DNA of 64,000 bases, from the NCBI RefSeq assembly GCF_030811475.1, contig NZ_JAUSQV010000001.1:868001-932000 (forward strand), given 5' to 3'. This stretch comes from Nakamurella flavida. GTDB lineage: Bacteria > Actinomycetota > Actinomycetes > Mycobacteriales > Nakamurellaceae. A program made the translations under genes and the position numbers. Shown in pieces: positions 33,944 through 41,527 of this stretch. The notes under the pieces are model-generated. The model searched no databases, was not told the origin of the DNA, and worked only from the letters and a program-made list of their open reading frames with translations. Numbering within the stretch: the stretch's first letter is position 1; every line of letters begins with the position of its first letter.

Positions 33944-35193
33944 GACGCCCCCGCCAGGGTCTCGGCGGCCGCGCGCCGCTCACCGGTGGCGCCGGCCAGC
34001 AGATCGGTCGGCCAGGCCTGCGGGTCGGCGACGAACTCCACCGTCAGCCGGCCGTCGGCCAGCCGGGCACCCCGGGTCAGGCAGCGCTGGAGCAGGGACG
34101 GCAGGGCGATGCGCCGGCGGTGGTCGCCGACGGTGACGATCAGGTCGTCCTGCACCCGACTCAGTCCGACCTCGGCCCGGTCCACGTGCGGGAGGGCGAT
34201 CTCCAGCCGGTACTCCCCGCCCGACCCGGACACCTGCAGGACGGGGGTCGCGGTCAGCGGCGGCAGCACGGAGGCGCCGGCGAAGGCCGCGACGGCCAGT
34301 TCGCCCAACGCGTCCGCGCCGACCGGCTCGCCGGCCTGCGTCGGCACGGCGGTGACCGGGATCCCGGGGAACGACTCGGCGATGCCGGCCAGCACCGTCT
34401 GCTGCCCGGCACGCTGCCGAGCGACGAAGGCGCCGTCGGCGGCGTCCGGCAGCACCCGGTTCACCAGCACGCTTTCCACCGGGAACCCGTGCAGGGCCAG
34501 GGCGGTGAGCAGCCGTCGCCCCTCGGCGACCACCACGCGCTCGGGGGTGAGCACGATGCGGATTCCGGTGACGGTCGGGTCGGCCAGCAGGTCGCGGGCC
34601 CGGCCCAGGTCGGCGAGCAGATCGGCCACGGCGTCCCGCACCTGGGTTGGGGGCGTCGGCCCGCCGGACAGTCCGGCCAGTCCCGCGGCCAGACCGCGCA
34701 GCAGCCGGTTCGGTCCGCGCAGCAGCCGGGACGCGTAGAACTGCACCGTCTCCGGCAGTGCCAGGAGCCGCAGCGTCTCCCCGGACGGCGCGCAGTCCAC
34801 CACGATCACGTCGAACTCGGCGGACTCGGCGTGCCGGCGCAGCTCCAGCAGCGCCACCATCTCCTCGGCCCCGGGCAGCACGGTCAGCTCCTCGGCCTGC
34901 ACCTCGGCCATGCCACCGGCGGCGAGCATGCCCACCAGGTACTGCCGGATGCCCGCCCAGCTCTCCTCGACGCGGCGACGGGTGTCGACCTGCGCCGCCC
35001 ACAGACCGGGCACGTCGGCCACCGGGGTGGGATCGGCGGCCACCGGCGCCCCGAGCACGTCGGCGACCGAGTGCGCGGGGTCGGTGGACAGGATCAGCGT
35101 GCGGTGCCCCTCCCGGGCCGCCGCGACGGCGGTGGCCACTGAGAGGGTCGTCTTGCCGACGCCGCCCTTGCCGGTGTGCAGCGCGATCCTCAC
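33940..35193 (-). CDS. ArsA/Get3-like ATPase
   Basis: The product is 417 residues. A deviant Walker A GKGGVGKTTLSVA is at residue 8, switch I STDPAHSVADVLG near 38, switch II VDCAPSGETLRLL near 125, and an ALNRVLPDA-like VLVNRVLPDAADG strand near 250. These define the ArsA/GET3 class of SIMIBI ATPases. The C-terminal 100 residues form a small beta-rich domain (HVDRAEVGLSRVQDDLIVTVG), like the HSP20-like domain of bacterial ArsA homologues. No ArsR, ArsB or metalloid genes are nearby, so arsenite export is unlikely. The position matches Rv2184c. GTG 35193 overlaps the SRPBCC stop. Confidence 0.85.
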   Translation of the reverse strand: MRIALHTGKGGVGKTTLSVATAVAAAREGHRTLILSTDPAHSVADVLGAPVAADPTPVADVPGLWAAQVDTRRRVEESWAGIRQYLVGMLAAGGMAEVQAEELTVLPGAEEMVALLELRRHAESAEFDVIVVDCAPSGETLRLLALPETVQFYASRLLRGPNRLLRGLAAGLAGLSGGPTPPTQVRDAVADLLADLGRARDLLADPTVTGIRIVLTPERVVVAEGRRLLTALALHGFPVESVLVNRVLPDAADGAFVARQRAGQQTVLAGIAESFPGIPVTAVPTQAGEPVGADALGELAVAAFAGASVLPPLTATPVLQVSGSGGEYRLEIALPHVDRAEVGLSRVQDDLIVTVGDHRRRIALPSLLQRCLTRGARLADGRLTVEFVADPQAWPTDLLAGATGERRAAAETLAGAS

Positions 35194-35657
35194 TCGGTCC
35201 CGGCCCCGGTGGCCTCGACCCGCTTGCGCAACTCCTTGAGGGCGGTGTCCATCACGACCTTCTCGGCCTTGCGGCGGAAGACCCCGATGAGCGGGATGGA
35301 GAGGTCGACGGCCAGGGTGTACACGACCTCCGTGTGCGGGGCGCCGTCCACCGGCGCCACCGGGCGGAGCACGTACGAGCCGCGCTGCGCCTTCTGCAGC
35401 TGGCCCTTGACCAGCGTCCAGGAGACGGACCGGTCGTCGGCCGCCCACTGGTAGGCCAGCTCGTAGGTGTCCTTGATCGGACCGGCGTCCATCGAGAAAC
35501 GGACCTGCGCGGCCCGGCCGCCCTGGCCCGGGTCGGTGACCTCGACGGTCTTCACGGCCCCGGCCCACTCCGGGTACGACCGGAAGTCGGCGATCGCCGC
35601 CATGATCGCGGCGGGGTCGGCAGCCATGGTCAGGGACTGCGTGGAGGGTTCGGCCAT
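35190..35657 (-). CDS. SRPBCC/START-like (polyketide cyclase fold) protein
   Basis: The product is 155 residues with the helix-grip fold: an N-terminal strand and helix MAADPAAIMAAIADFRSYPEWAG, central strands (RFSMDAGPIKDTYEL), and a long C-terminal helix (FRRKAEKVVMDTALKELRKRVE). It probably binds a hydrophobic ligand in a cavity. It corresponds to Rv2185c, which also precedes the ArsA-like gene. Start ATG 35657; the stop overlaps the ArsA-like GTG as GTGA, so the two products are coupled and may work together. No catalytic residues can be assigned. Confidence 0.85.
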   Translation of the reverse strand: MAEPSTQSLTMAADPAAIMAAIADFRSYPEWAGAVKTVEVTDPGQGGRAAQVRFSMDAGPIKDTYELAYQWAADDRSVSWTLVKGQLQKAQRGSYVLRPVAPVDGAPHTEVVYTLAVDLSIPLIGVFRRKAEKVVMDTALKELRKRVEATGAGTE

Positions 35658-35731
35658 GGGGGAAGGCTAACCGGCGGGCCGGGGCCCGGGCACCGCTGAC
35701 GACCGGCCCCGGTCACCCGGACCCGGGTCGC

Positions 35732-36538
35732 TCAGTCGAGGTCGATCTCGAAGGCCCGGGGGTACCGCTGGAAGTGACCGACGTTGACGCACTCGGTGCG
35801 ACCCCGCCGCAGCCGGCGGGCGAGCGGCTGGTGGACGTGCCCGAACACGGACAACCGGGGCGTCCACCGGTCGATGGCCTCCACCAGACCCGGTCCCGGC
35901 ATCTCCAGCCGCGCCGGGACGACGTCGTACCGCAGGGCGGCGATGTCCGGCGGGATGTGCGTGCACAGCACGTCGACCGGTCCGTCGGCGAACACCGCGT
36001 CGATGCTCGCCCGGTACTCCGCGGCCGGGCGGACCAGCGGCTGCCACACCTGGTCCTCCGGCGGGCGGGGACCCGCGGGACGACTGCTGGCCCCGCCGGC
36101 GACGAAACCCAGCCGCCTTCCGCCGATCTCGACGACCTGGCCGTCCAGGTAGGGCAACGTGTCGCCGGCCACCTCGGTCCAGACGGAGGCGACGTCCACG
36201 TTGCCCAGGGTCAGCAGGGTGTCCGGGCCGACCGCGGCCAGCACCTCCCGGTACCGCCCGGACACGACCTCGGCCAGGGTGCCGGCGGGATCGGCGATGG
36301 ACTCCCACAGGCCCCGGTTGAAGGTGCGCAGGCCCGTGAAGTCACCCCGGGTGCGCAGCGCAGTGAAGTGCCGGACCTTCTCCGCACCGAACAGCGTGCC
36401 CAGGATCCCGCCCGCCGGGTCGTGGTAGTCGACGTAGTCGAGCAGGTCCCCGAGGACGATCAGGTGCTCGACCCGTTCGGCCACCCGGGCCAGACCCTCG
36501 ATGTTGCCGTGGATGTCGGAGACGAAGGAGAGCCGCAC
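35732..36538 (-). CDS. Calcineurin-like metallophosphoesterase
   Basis: The product is 268 residues. The metal-binding motifs DIHGN (residue 8), GDLLDY (near 30), LGNVD (near 110), CTHIPPD (near 190) and FGHVHQP (near 225) form a complete dimetal phosphoesterase site. The central part departs from simple nucleotide phosphodiesterases, so its substrate is not clear. ATG 36538 begins directly with the first beta strand (MRLSFVSDIHG). It lies between the SRPBCC gene and pimB on the same strand, with separate 74- and 125-bp gaps. Confidence 0.87.
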   Translation of the reverse strand: MRLSFVSDIHGNIEGLARVAERVEHLIVLGDLLDYVDYHDPAGGILGTLFGAEKVRHFTALRTRGDFTGLRTFNRGLWESIADPAGTLAEVVSGRYREVLAAVGPDTLLTLGNVDVASVWTEVAGDTLPYLDGQVVEIGGRRLGFVAGGASSRPAGPRPPEDQVWQPLVRPAAEYRASIDAVFADGPVDVLCTHIPPDIAALRYDVVPARLEMPGPGLVEAIDRWTPRLSVFGHVHQPLARRLRRGRTECVNVGHFQRYPRAFEIDLD

Positions 36539-36663
36539 CGCCCCAGGCTATCCGGCGGCCGGCACTCCCCCGTGGGACCCGTGTCACCCGCCACCTCGGC
36601 TGCCGGAGGCACGGGTCCGACCCCTCCGGCGGGTGGGCTGGTCGCCCGGGCGGCGTCCGCGGC

Positions 36664-37788
36664 TCATCCGGAGAGCAGGTCGGCCAGTCGCCGCCCGGAG
36701 GCCGGCCAGGTCCACTCCCGCTCGACCCAGCGACGACCGGCGGCTCCCAGACGGGCGCACCGGTCCGGGTCGGCGAGCAGATCGACCAGCGTCGCGGTGA
36801 CGGCCGCCACGTCGCGCCCGTCGACGATCTCGCCGGTCTCCCCCGCCCGGACCGTCTCCGGGGCTCCCCCGGCGTCCCCGGCCACCACCGGCAGCCCCAC
36901 CGCGGAGGCCTCGAGGAAGACGATGCCCAGCCCCTCGACGTCCAGCCCGCCGCCCCGGGTGCGGCACGGCATGGCGAACACGTCGCCGGCGGCGTAGTAC
37001 GCCGGCAGTTCGTCGAACGGCACCGCTCCGGTGAACACCACGGCGTCGGTCACCCCGCACCGCCGCGCCTCGGCCGTCAGCCGGGCCCGGTCGTCGCCGT
37101 CGCCGACGATCAACAGCCGGGCTGCGGGCACCTGGGTACGGATCCGCGGCAGGGCCCGGACGAGGACGTCCTGGCCCTTGCGGCGGACCAGGCGGGACAC
37201 GCAGACGATCACCGGACCGTCGGTCAGGCCGTGCCGGGCCCGGATGCGGGCGCGGCCGTCGGGGTCGGGACGAAAGCGCCCCGTGTCGACCCCGGGGGGC
37301 AGGCTCTCCAGGGCGGCGTCCGGGCCCAGGGCCGCGGCGATCCGGGACCGTGCGTACCGGCTGACGAAGGTGACGACATCGGCGGTCCGGCCGATCCGGC
37401 CCAGCGCCTGACGTGACGCCGGCAGCATCGACCAGCCGACCTCGTGACCGTGGGTGCTGGCCACCACCTGACGGATCCCCACATCACGCAGCGACGGCCC
37501 CAGTAGCGCCAGCGGGGCGGCCGCACCGAACCAGGCCGCCTGGCAGCCGTACCGGGTGACGAGTTCCCGGGCACGTCCGCGCACCGCCGGCCCGGGCAGC
37601 ATCAGGGACGTGGGATGCCGGTGGACCGGGTAGGGCTGCGCGGCGTCGAACTCCTGTGCACCAGGCCACGCCGGGGCGTAGACGACCAGGGCGTCGGGTG
37701 GCACCTCGCGGGTCAGGGCGTGCACGTAGGACTGGATCCCGCCGGTCCGGGGTGGGAAGTCGTTCGTGATCAACAGCGTGCGCCGCAC
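36664..37788 (-). CDS. pimB: GT4 glycosyltransferase, PimB-type mannosyltransferase
   Basis: The product is 374 residues of the GT-B fold, family GT4. The N-terminal DFPPRTGGIQSYVHAL glycine-rich loop and HGHEVGW motif, the VSRLVRRKGQDVLVRALPRI hinge (VSRLVRRKGQ), IVGDGDDRARL, and the donor-binding EGLGIVFLEASAVGLPVVAG (EX7E) are all visible. Its closest known type is PimB', which adds the second mannose to phosphatidylinositol mannoside from GDP-mannose on the inner face of the membrane. The position upstream of NlpC/P60 matches Rv2188c. Start ATG 37788. Confidence 0.88.
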   Translation of the reverse strand: MRRTLLITNDFPPRTGGIQSYVHALTREVPPDALVVYAPAWPGAQEFDAAQPYPVHRHPTSLMLPGPAVRGRARELVTRYGCQAAWFGAAAPLALLGPSLRDVGIRQVVASTHGHEVGWSMLPASRQALGRIGRTADVVTFVSRYARSRIAAALGPDAALESLPPGVDTGRFRPDPDGRARIRARHGLTDGPVIVCVSRLVRRKGQDVLVRALPRIRTQVPAARLLIVGDGDDRARLTAEARRCGVTDAVVFTGAVPFDELPAYYAAGDVFAMPCRTRGGGLDVEGLGIVFLEASAVGLPVVAGDAGGAPETVRAGETGEIVDGRDVAAVTATLVDLLADPDRCARLGAAGRRWVEREWTWPASGRRLADLLSG

Positions 37789-37828
37789 CGCGTCTCCTGT
37801 GCCTGGGATGGGGCCGGAGCATGACAGA

Positions 37829-37867
37829 ACCGCCGACGGCAGGCCGCGAGGGCCCGCCGTCGGCGGT
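37829..37867 (-). terminator. Strong hairpin terminator after the NlpC/P60 gene
   Basis: ACCGCCGACGGC (37829-37840) and GCCGTCGGCGGT (37856-37867) are perfect complements, with an inner GGCC/GGCC pair in the loop. It lies directly downstream of the minus-strand NlpC/P60 gene and upstream of pimB, so it should separate the two transcripts. Confidence 0.75.
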
Positions 37868-37901
37868 GGTCCGGGATGCGCCGGCCGTTGGCCGGGGGCG
37901 A

Positions 37902-39218
37902 TCAGCCGACGCGGTGGCCGGTCGGGTTGGGGCCGCCGCCGGCGACGGTGGTGACGTAGACCGGCTTGGACTCGGTCGAGGCGTGGACGATCTGGCCGTT
38001 GCCGATGTACATGCCGACGTGGCTGACCGGCGAGTAGTACGTGACCAGGTCACCCGGCTGCAGCTGGCTCAGCGGGACGCTGGGCAGCCCGGCCTGATCG
38101 CGGGAGGTGCGCGGGATGGAGACCCCGGCCTGGGCCCAGGCCCAGGAGGTCAGCCCGGAGCAGTCGAACTGGTTGGGACCGGCTGCGCCGTAGACGTAGC
38201 GGGAACCGACCTTGGACAGCGCGGCGGCGACGGCGGCCTGGCCGGCGGAGCTGCCTCCGGAGGCAGCGACCGGGGCGGACGCGGCCGGGGCCGCGGCAGC
38301 GCTGGCGGACGACGGAGCGGCAGCGGCGGGCTCGGCCGAGCGGTCGGCCCGATCGGCCCGGGGGGCGGCGACGGCGGCGGCAGCGGCCTGGGCCGCTGCG
38401 GCCTGCTCGATCTCGGCCTGGGCGGCGCGGTTGGCCTCGGCCTGACGGGCCTCCTCGGCGGCGATCGCCGCGAGACGCTCCTGCTCGGAGAGGCTGTCGT
38501 ACAGCGCCTTGTAGCTGGCGACCTGGGTGTCGAGCTCGGCCTTGCGGGTGACGACGTCGGCAGCGGCCTGCTGGGCGGCGACCTGCGCGGCGTCGGCCTC
38601 GGACTTCGCGGCCTCGGCGGCGGACTCGGCGGCGTCGGCGTCCGCCTTGGCCTGGGCAGCGGCGGCCTTCGCCGCGAGGGCGTCGGCGAGCGTGGTCTGG
38701 GTGTCCTCGGCGACCCGGTCCAGGGAGGTGACCTCGTCGAGGAAGTCGTCCGCGGAGTCGGCGGTCAGCATGGCGCTGAACTGGTTCAGCCGGGCGCCCC
38801 GGAAGCTGGCGTTGGCGAACGCGTTGACCTTGACCTGGTAACCGGCTGCGGCGGCGTCGGACTCGACCGACCGGGCCTGCGCGGCGGTCACCGCGACCCG
38901 GGAGGTGTCCACCTGGGTGGCGGCCGCAGCGGCGGCGGCGACGGCGTTCTGCTCGTCGACCTGCGCCTGCAGCACGTCCTCGTTCAGCACCTCGGACTGG
39001 CGCTCGGCGTCCAACCAGGCCTGCTTGGCGTCCTGGGCCGTCTCCGGCGTGGCCGGGTCGGCGGACGCCACGGTGGCGGGGACGAGCGCGAAGGCCAGCA
39101 CGGCGGCGGTGCCGACGGCGACGGTCTTCGCGTAGGCGGTGAGCCGCCGGGAACGGGCCGAGACGCTCGTCGTCCTGAGGATGGGCAGGACGGAACGCTC
39201 GAGATGCTGATTCGCCAA
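37902..39218 (-). CDS. Secreted NlpC/P60 peptidoglycan endopeptidase with coiled coil
   Basis: The product is 438 residues. A Sec signal peptide (AYAKTVAVGTAAVLAFALVPATVASA, core VAVGTAAVLAFALVP) is followed by a 200-residue alanine-rich coiled coil, an alanine/proline/serine linker, and a C-terminal NlpC/P60 domain (about 320-438). The catalytic cysteine is in FDCSGLTSWAWAQAG, the histidine in HVGMYIGNGQIVHAS. It would cut D-Glu-DAP peptide bonds during cell separation, as RipA/RipC-type enzymes do. The start is TTG (39218) with GGAAAGG upstream. A c-di-AMP riboswitch in its leader ties expression to cell-wall and osmotic state. It matches Rv2190c by position. Confidence 0.92.
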   Translation of the reverse strand: MANQHLERSVLPILRTTSVSARSRRLTAYAKTVAVGTAAVLAFALVPATVASADPATPETAQDAKQAWLDAERQSEVLNEDVLQAQVDEQNAVAAAAAAATQVDTSRVAVTAAQARSVESDAAAAGYQVKVNAFANASFRGARLNQFSAMLTADSADDFLDEVTSLDRVAEDTQTTLADALAAKAAAAQAKADADAAESAAEAAKSEADAAQVAAQQAAADVVTRKAELDTQVASYKALYDSLSEQERLAAIAAEEARQAEANRAAQAEIEQAAAAQAAAAAVAAPRADRADRSAEPAAAAPSSASAAAAPAASAPVAASGGSSAGQAAVAAALSKVGSRYVYGAAGPNQFDCSGLTSWAWAQAGVSIPRTSRDQAGLPSVPLSQLQPGDLVTYYSPVSHVGMYIGNGQIVHASTESKPVYVTTVAGGGPNPTGHRVG

Positions 39219-39238
39219 CGCAGGCGTGCCTTTCCTTC

Positions 39239-39370
39239 GTGCCGCCTACCGGGTTAGCTGACGGATTCGGGCCAGGAAGTAGCCCTACCCCGGCGTGACA
39301 CGCGCACGTGCCATCGGCGGGGATTCACCCCAAAGAAAACCTGGTTCCCCGGTTCGACGGCGGAAGGCAC
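39239..39370 (-). promoter_or_regulatory. Cyclic di-AMP riboswitch (ydaO/yuaA type)
   Basis: On the minus strand the leader contains the hallmark conserved blocks in order: CCGGGGAACC, GGGGTGAATCC, TAGGGC, CCGAATCCGTCAGCTAACC and GTAGGC. The ends GTGCC (39370-39366) and GGCAC (39243-39239) can pair as the closing stem. ydaO elements bind c-di-AMP, usually switching the downstream gene off, and commonly precede NlpC/P60 and resuscitation-factor genes in actinobacteria. The element ends about 20 nt before the TTG start. Confidence 0.9.
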
Positions 39371-39432
39371 GTCGATTCGGCGGTGACCTTGTGGCCTGCC
39401 CGTATGGCAAACCGATGTGGAAGATCTCGGTC

Positions 39433-39461
39433 AGGTTACGAGACGGATACGAGCGAGTCCA
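39433..39461 (-). promoter_or_regulatory. Candidate promoter for the riboswitch-NlpC/P60 transcript
   Basis: On the minus strand TGGACT (39461-39456), a 17-bp spacer and TAACCT (39438-39433) resemble a housekeeping sigma promoter and would start RNA about 55 nt before the riboswitch. The match is partial. Bases 39462-39640 upstream show no gene. Confidence 0.35.
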
Positions 39462-39640
39462 GTTCCGGTTGCTTGAAAGCGACATGTTCACCCGTGTGCT
39501 TTCTCACCCGGGCCCGTCCGTCGCACAGGAAGACGGGGCGCGCCCGGACGCACAGACTTCACCCCCGGCGGAGGCGCGACGGCGTTCCGACGGGTGAGCG
39601 GACTTCGTTCCGACGACCCGCAAACTCGGGGACGGACCCG

Positions 39641-39883
39641 TCACCCCACCGCGCGCTGCCCCCGTCGTGCCCGTGCCGCAGCGTGTTCGCGGGGAGACCG
39701 GAGCTCCAACGGGGTGACCAGGCGCAGCGGCGGGATGAGACCGGAGTCGGCCAGGACGCCGAGGGCGGCCCGCTCGGTCTCGTCCCACTCCACCCCGTCC
39801 GGGGTCGAGCCCATCAACACGGTCACCACGCAGCCGCTGCACGCCGCGCCCCGGACACTGCACTGATCGCAATCGACATGCAT
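39641..39883 (-). CDS. Small conserved protein with CxxC/CxxC motif
   Basis: The product is 80 residues beginning MHVDCDQCSVRGAACSGCVVTVLMG: four or more cysteines within the first 20 residues, as CDQC and CSGC pairs plus one, likely a zinc site. The rest has an amphipathic helix (DETERAALGVLADSGLIPPLRLVT) and a basic tail. Small actinobacterial proteins of this kind occur between the NlpC/P60 gene and the NYN-domain or exonuclease genes. ATG 39883 is the only start. Function unknown; a DNA- or RNA-binding adaptor would be possible. Confidence 0.75.
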   Translation of the reverse strand: MHVDCDQCSVRGAACSGCVVTVLMGSTPDGVEWDETERAALGVLADSGLIPPLRLVTPLELRSPREHAAARARRGQRAVG

Positions 39884-39982
39884 CGCTGGACCGTCCTTCT
39901 GTCGTCCGCCGGGCCGGATCGCCCTTCCGCACGGACGCTAGAGGCACCCTCCGACAGTCCCCCTCGCACTGATCACGACCGT

Positions 39983-41314
39983 TCAGCCCAGGAGATCCAG
40001 CAGCACCGGTGACGGCGCCGTCCGGGCCCCGTTCCGGCGGGCCCGCTCCACCACCTCCTTGTCGGAGGACACCACCACGACCACCCGACCGGTCGGCTCC
40101 CCGGCCACGAGATCGCGGATCACGTCGTCGGCCGGGATCCCCGGCGGCGAGAAGAGCACCCGGATGCGACGGCCCGGCGGAGCCGGGGCGACCACCGCGG
40201 CACCGTCGAAGACCACGGTGATCTCCGCCGACGTCCGCGCCGACAGCGCCGAGAGGGCACGCACGAGCCGGTCCCGCTGATCGGCCAGGGACAACGCCGG
40301 ATAGCCCGTCTTGGTGACGTTGTAGCCGTCCACGACCAGGTGCGCGGCGGGCAAGGTGAGCCAGCCGGTCAACCGGGTCGCGTCCACCGGCGCGGTACCC
40401 GCCCGGGGGGCCGGCAGCGTCGCCGCCACCAGGTCGGCCGGGTCCGCCCCGCCCGAGGTGATCCCCCATTCCCGGCGCAGTCCGCGCACCGCGCCCTCGG
40501 CCGTGGCCAGCAGCAGCTCCACCCGGCGACCGTCGGCCGCCGTGCGCTCGCGACCCGCCTCCCGCAGCCTGGCCAGCGACAGCTGGGCCTGTTCGGCCCG
40601 GGCCTCGGCGTCCCGGGCACGCTCGACCGCCCCCGCGGCCTCGGCCCGCGCCACGTCGAGCTCGGCCCGCACGGCGGCCTGATCGGAACGGGCCCCCGCC
40701 TGCGCTGTCGCGAGGGCGTCCTGCAGCTCCCGGACCCGGGTGCCCTGCTCCCGCAGTCGGGTGCGCAGCCGGGCGACCTCCGGGCTCTCCTGACCCACCG
40801 CCGCGCCACGCAGCGCCTCGTCCCGTTCCAGCTGCAGCCGGTCGACCTGGTGCCGACTGCGCGCCAGCGCGTCCCGCAGTGCGTCGGTGGACGCCGCCGG
40901 GTCGGACTCGGGGTGGGCCGCCCGGACCTCGGTCAGCACCTCCGCGAGCTCGGTCGACCGCAGCAGGAAGGCCAGGGCGGCACGGTGCACCGGGTCGTCG
41001 ACCCCTCGGCCACCCGACCGGCGGCCGTCCGGTGCGGCGGTCGCCGCGGGGGCGCCGGCGGCGACCGCGGCCCGGAAGGCCGGCTCGCCGTCCAGCACCC
41101 GGGCGAGGGCGGCGGCGCCCGCACGGGCCCGCTTGGCCGGGGCGAACCGGGCAACCGACCGCAGGGCGGCCGGGACCTCGGACGGCGGCAGGGTTCCCAC
41201 GGTGATCGCGGCCCACCCGACCACCCGGGCGCGGACCGGCTCGGGCAGACCGCCCGTCCGGGCCGGGGATTCGGCCTCACCCTCTACCAGAGGTTGAGAG
41301 TCTGCGTCCGTCAT
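39983..41314 (-). CDS. NYN-domain (YacP-like PIN-fold) RNA-binding protein with coiled coil
   Basis: The product is 443 residues. An alanine-rich helical N-terminus (about 20-120) and a long coiled coil (about 150-280) precede a C-terminal NYN domain (about 310-443). The domain has LVVDGYNVTKTGYP (first aspartate), TVVFDGAAVV, FSPPGIPADDVI and VVVVSSDKEVVERA, i.e. the conserved acidic residues of a Mg-dependent nuclease. YacP/Rae1-type relatives cut mRNA on ribosomes. ATG 41314 has AGGAGGAC upstream, preferred to ATG 41365. It diverges from the DEDDh/GIY-YIG gene. Confidence 0.85.
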   Translation of the reverse strand: MTDADSQPLVEGEAESPARTGGLPEPVRARVVGWAAITVGTLPPSEVPAALRSVARFAPAKRARAGAAALARVLDGEPAFRAAVAAGAPAATAAPDGRRSGGRGVDDPVHRAALAFLLRSTELAEVLTEVRAAHPESDPAASTDALRDALARSRHQVDRLQLERDEALRGAAVGQESPEVARLRTRLREQGTRVRELQDALATAQAGARSDQAAVRAELDVARAEAAGAVERARDAEARAEQAQLSLARLREAGRERTAADGRRVELLLATAEGAVRGLRREWGITSGGADPADLVAATLPAPRAGTAPVDATRLTGWLTLPAAHLVVDGYNVTKTGYPALSLADQRDRLVRALSALSARTSAEITVVFDGAAVVAPAPPGRRIRVLFSPPGIPADDVIRDLVAGEPTGRVVVVVSSDKEVVERARRNGARTAPSPVLLDLLG

Positions 41315-41527
41315 GGCGTCCTCCTGCTCGATCCGGGTGGCACTCGTGGTCCCGGACGGTGACATTGTCCGGGGTCCGCGCGGTCCCGCCGGACGCCGCC
41401 CGTCGTCGCCCGCCGCCGCCGTCCCTGTGGCCCGGCGGGGTCATGGCGGTCCCGCGCCCGGTCGGTCACCCCGGCCCCGCCGCCTGCTCAACCGGCACTG
41501 TCGTACCGGTGTCCTAGCGTCCGCGAC

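Noticed and set aside
33940-35193. Arsenical resistance operon
   Set aside because: The ATPase is ArsA-like, but no arsB, arsR, arsD or cysteine metalloid site is present and synteny matches the housekeeping Rv2184c locus.
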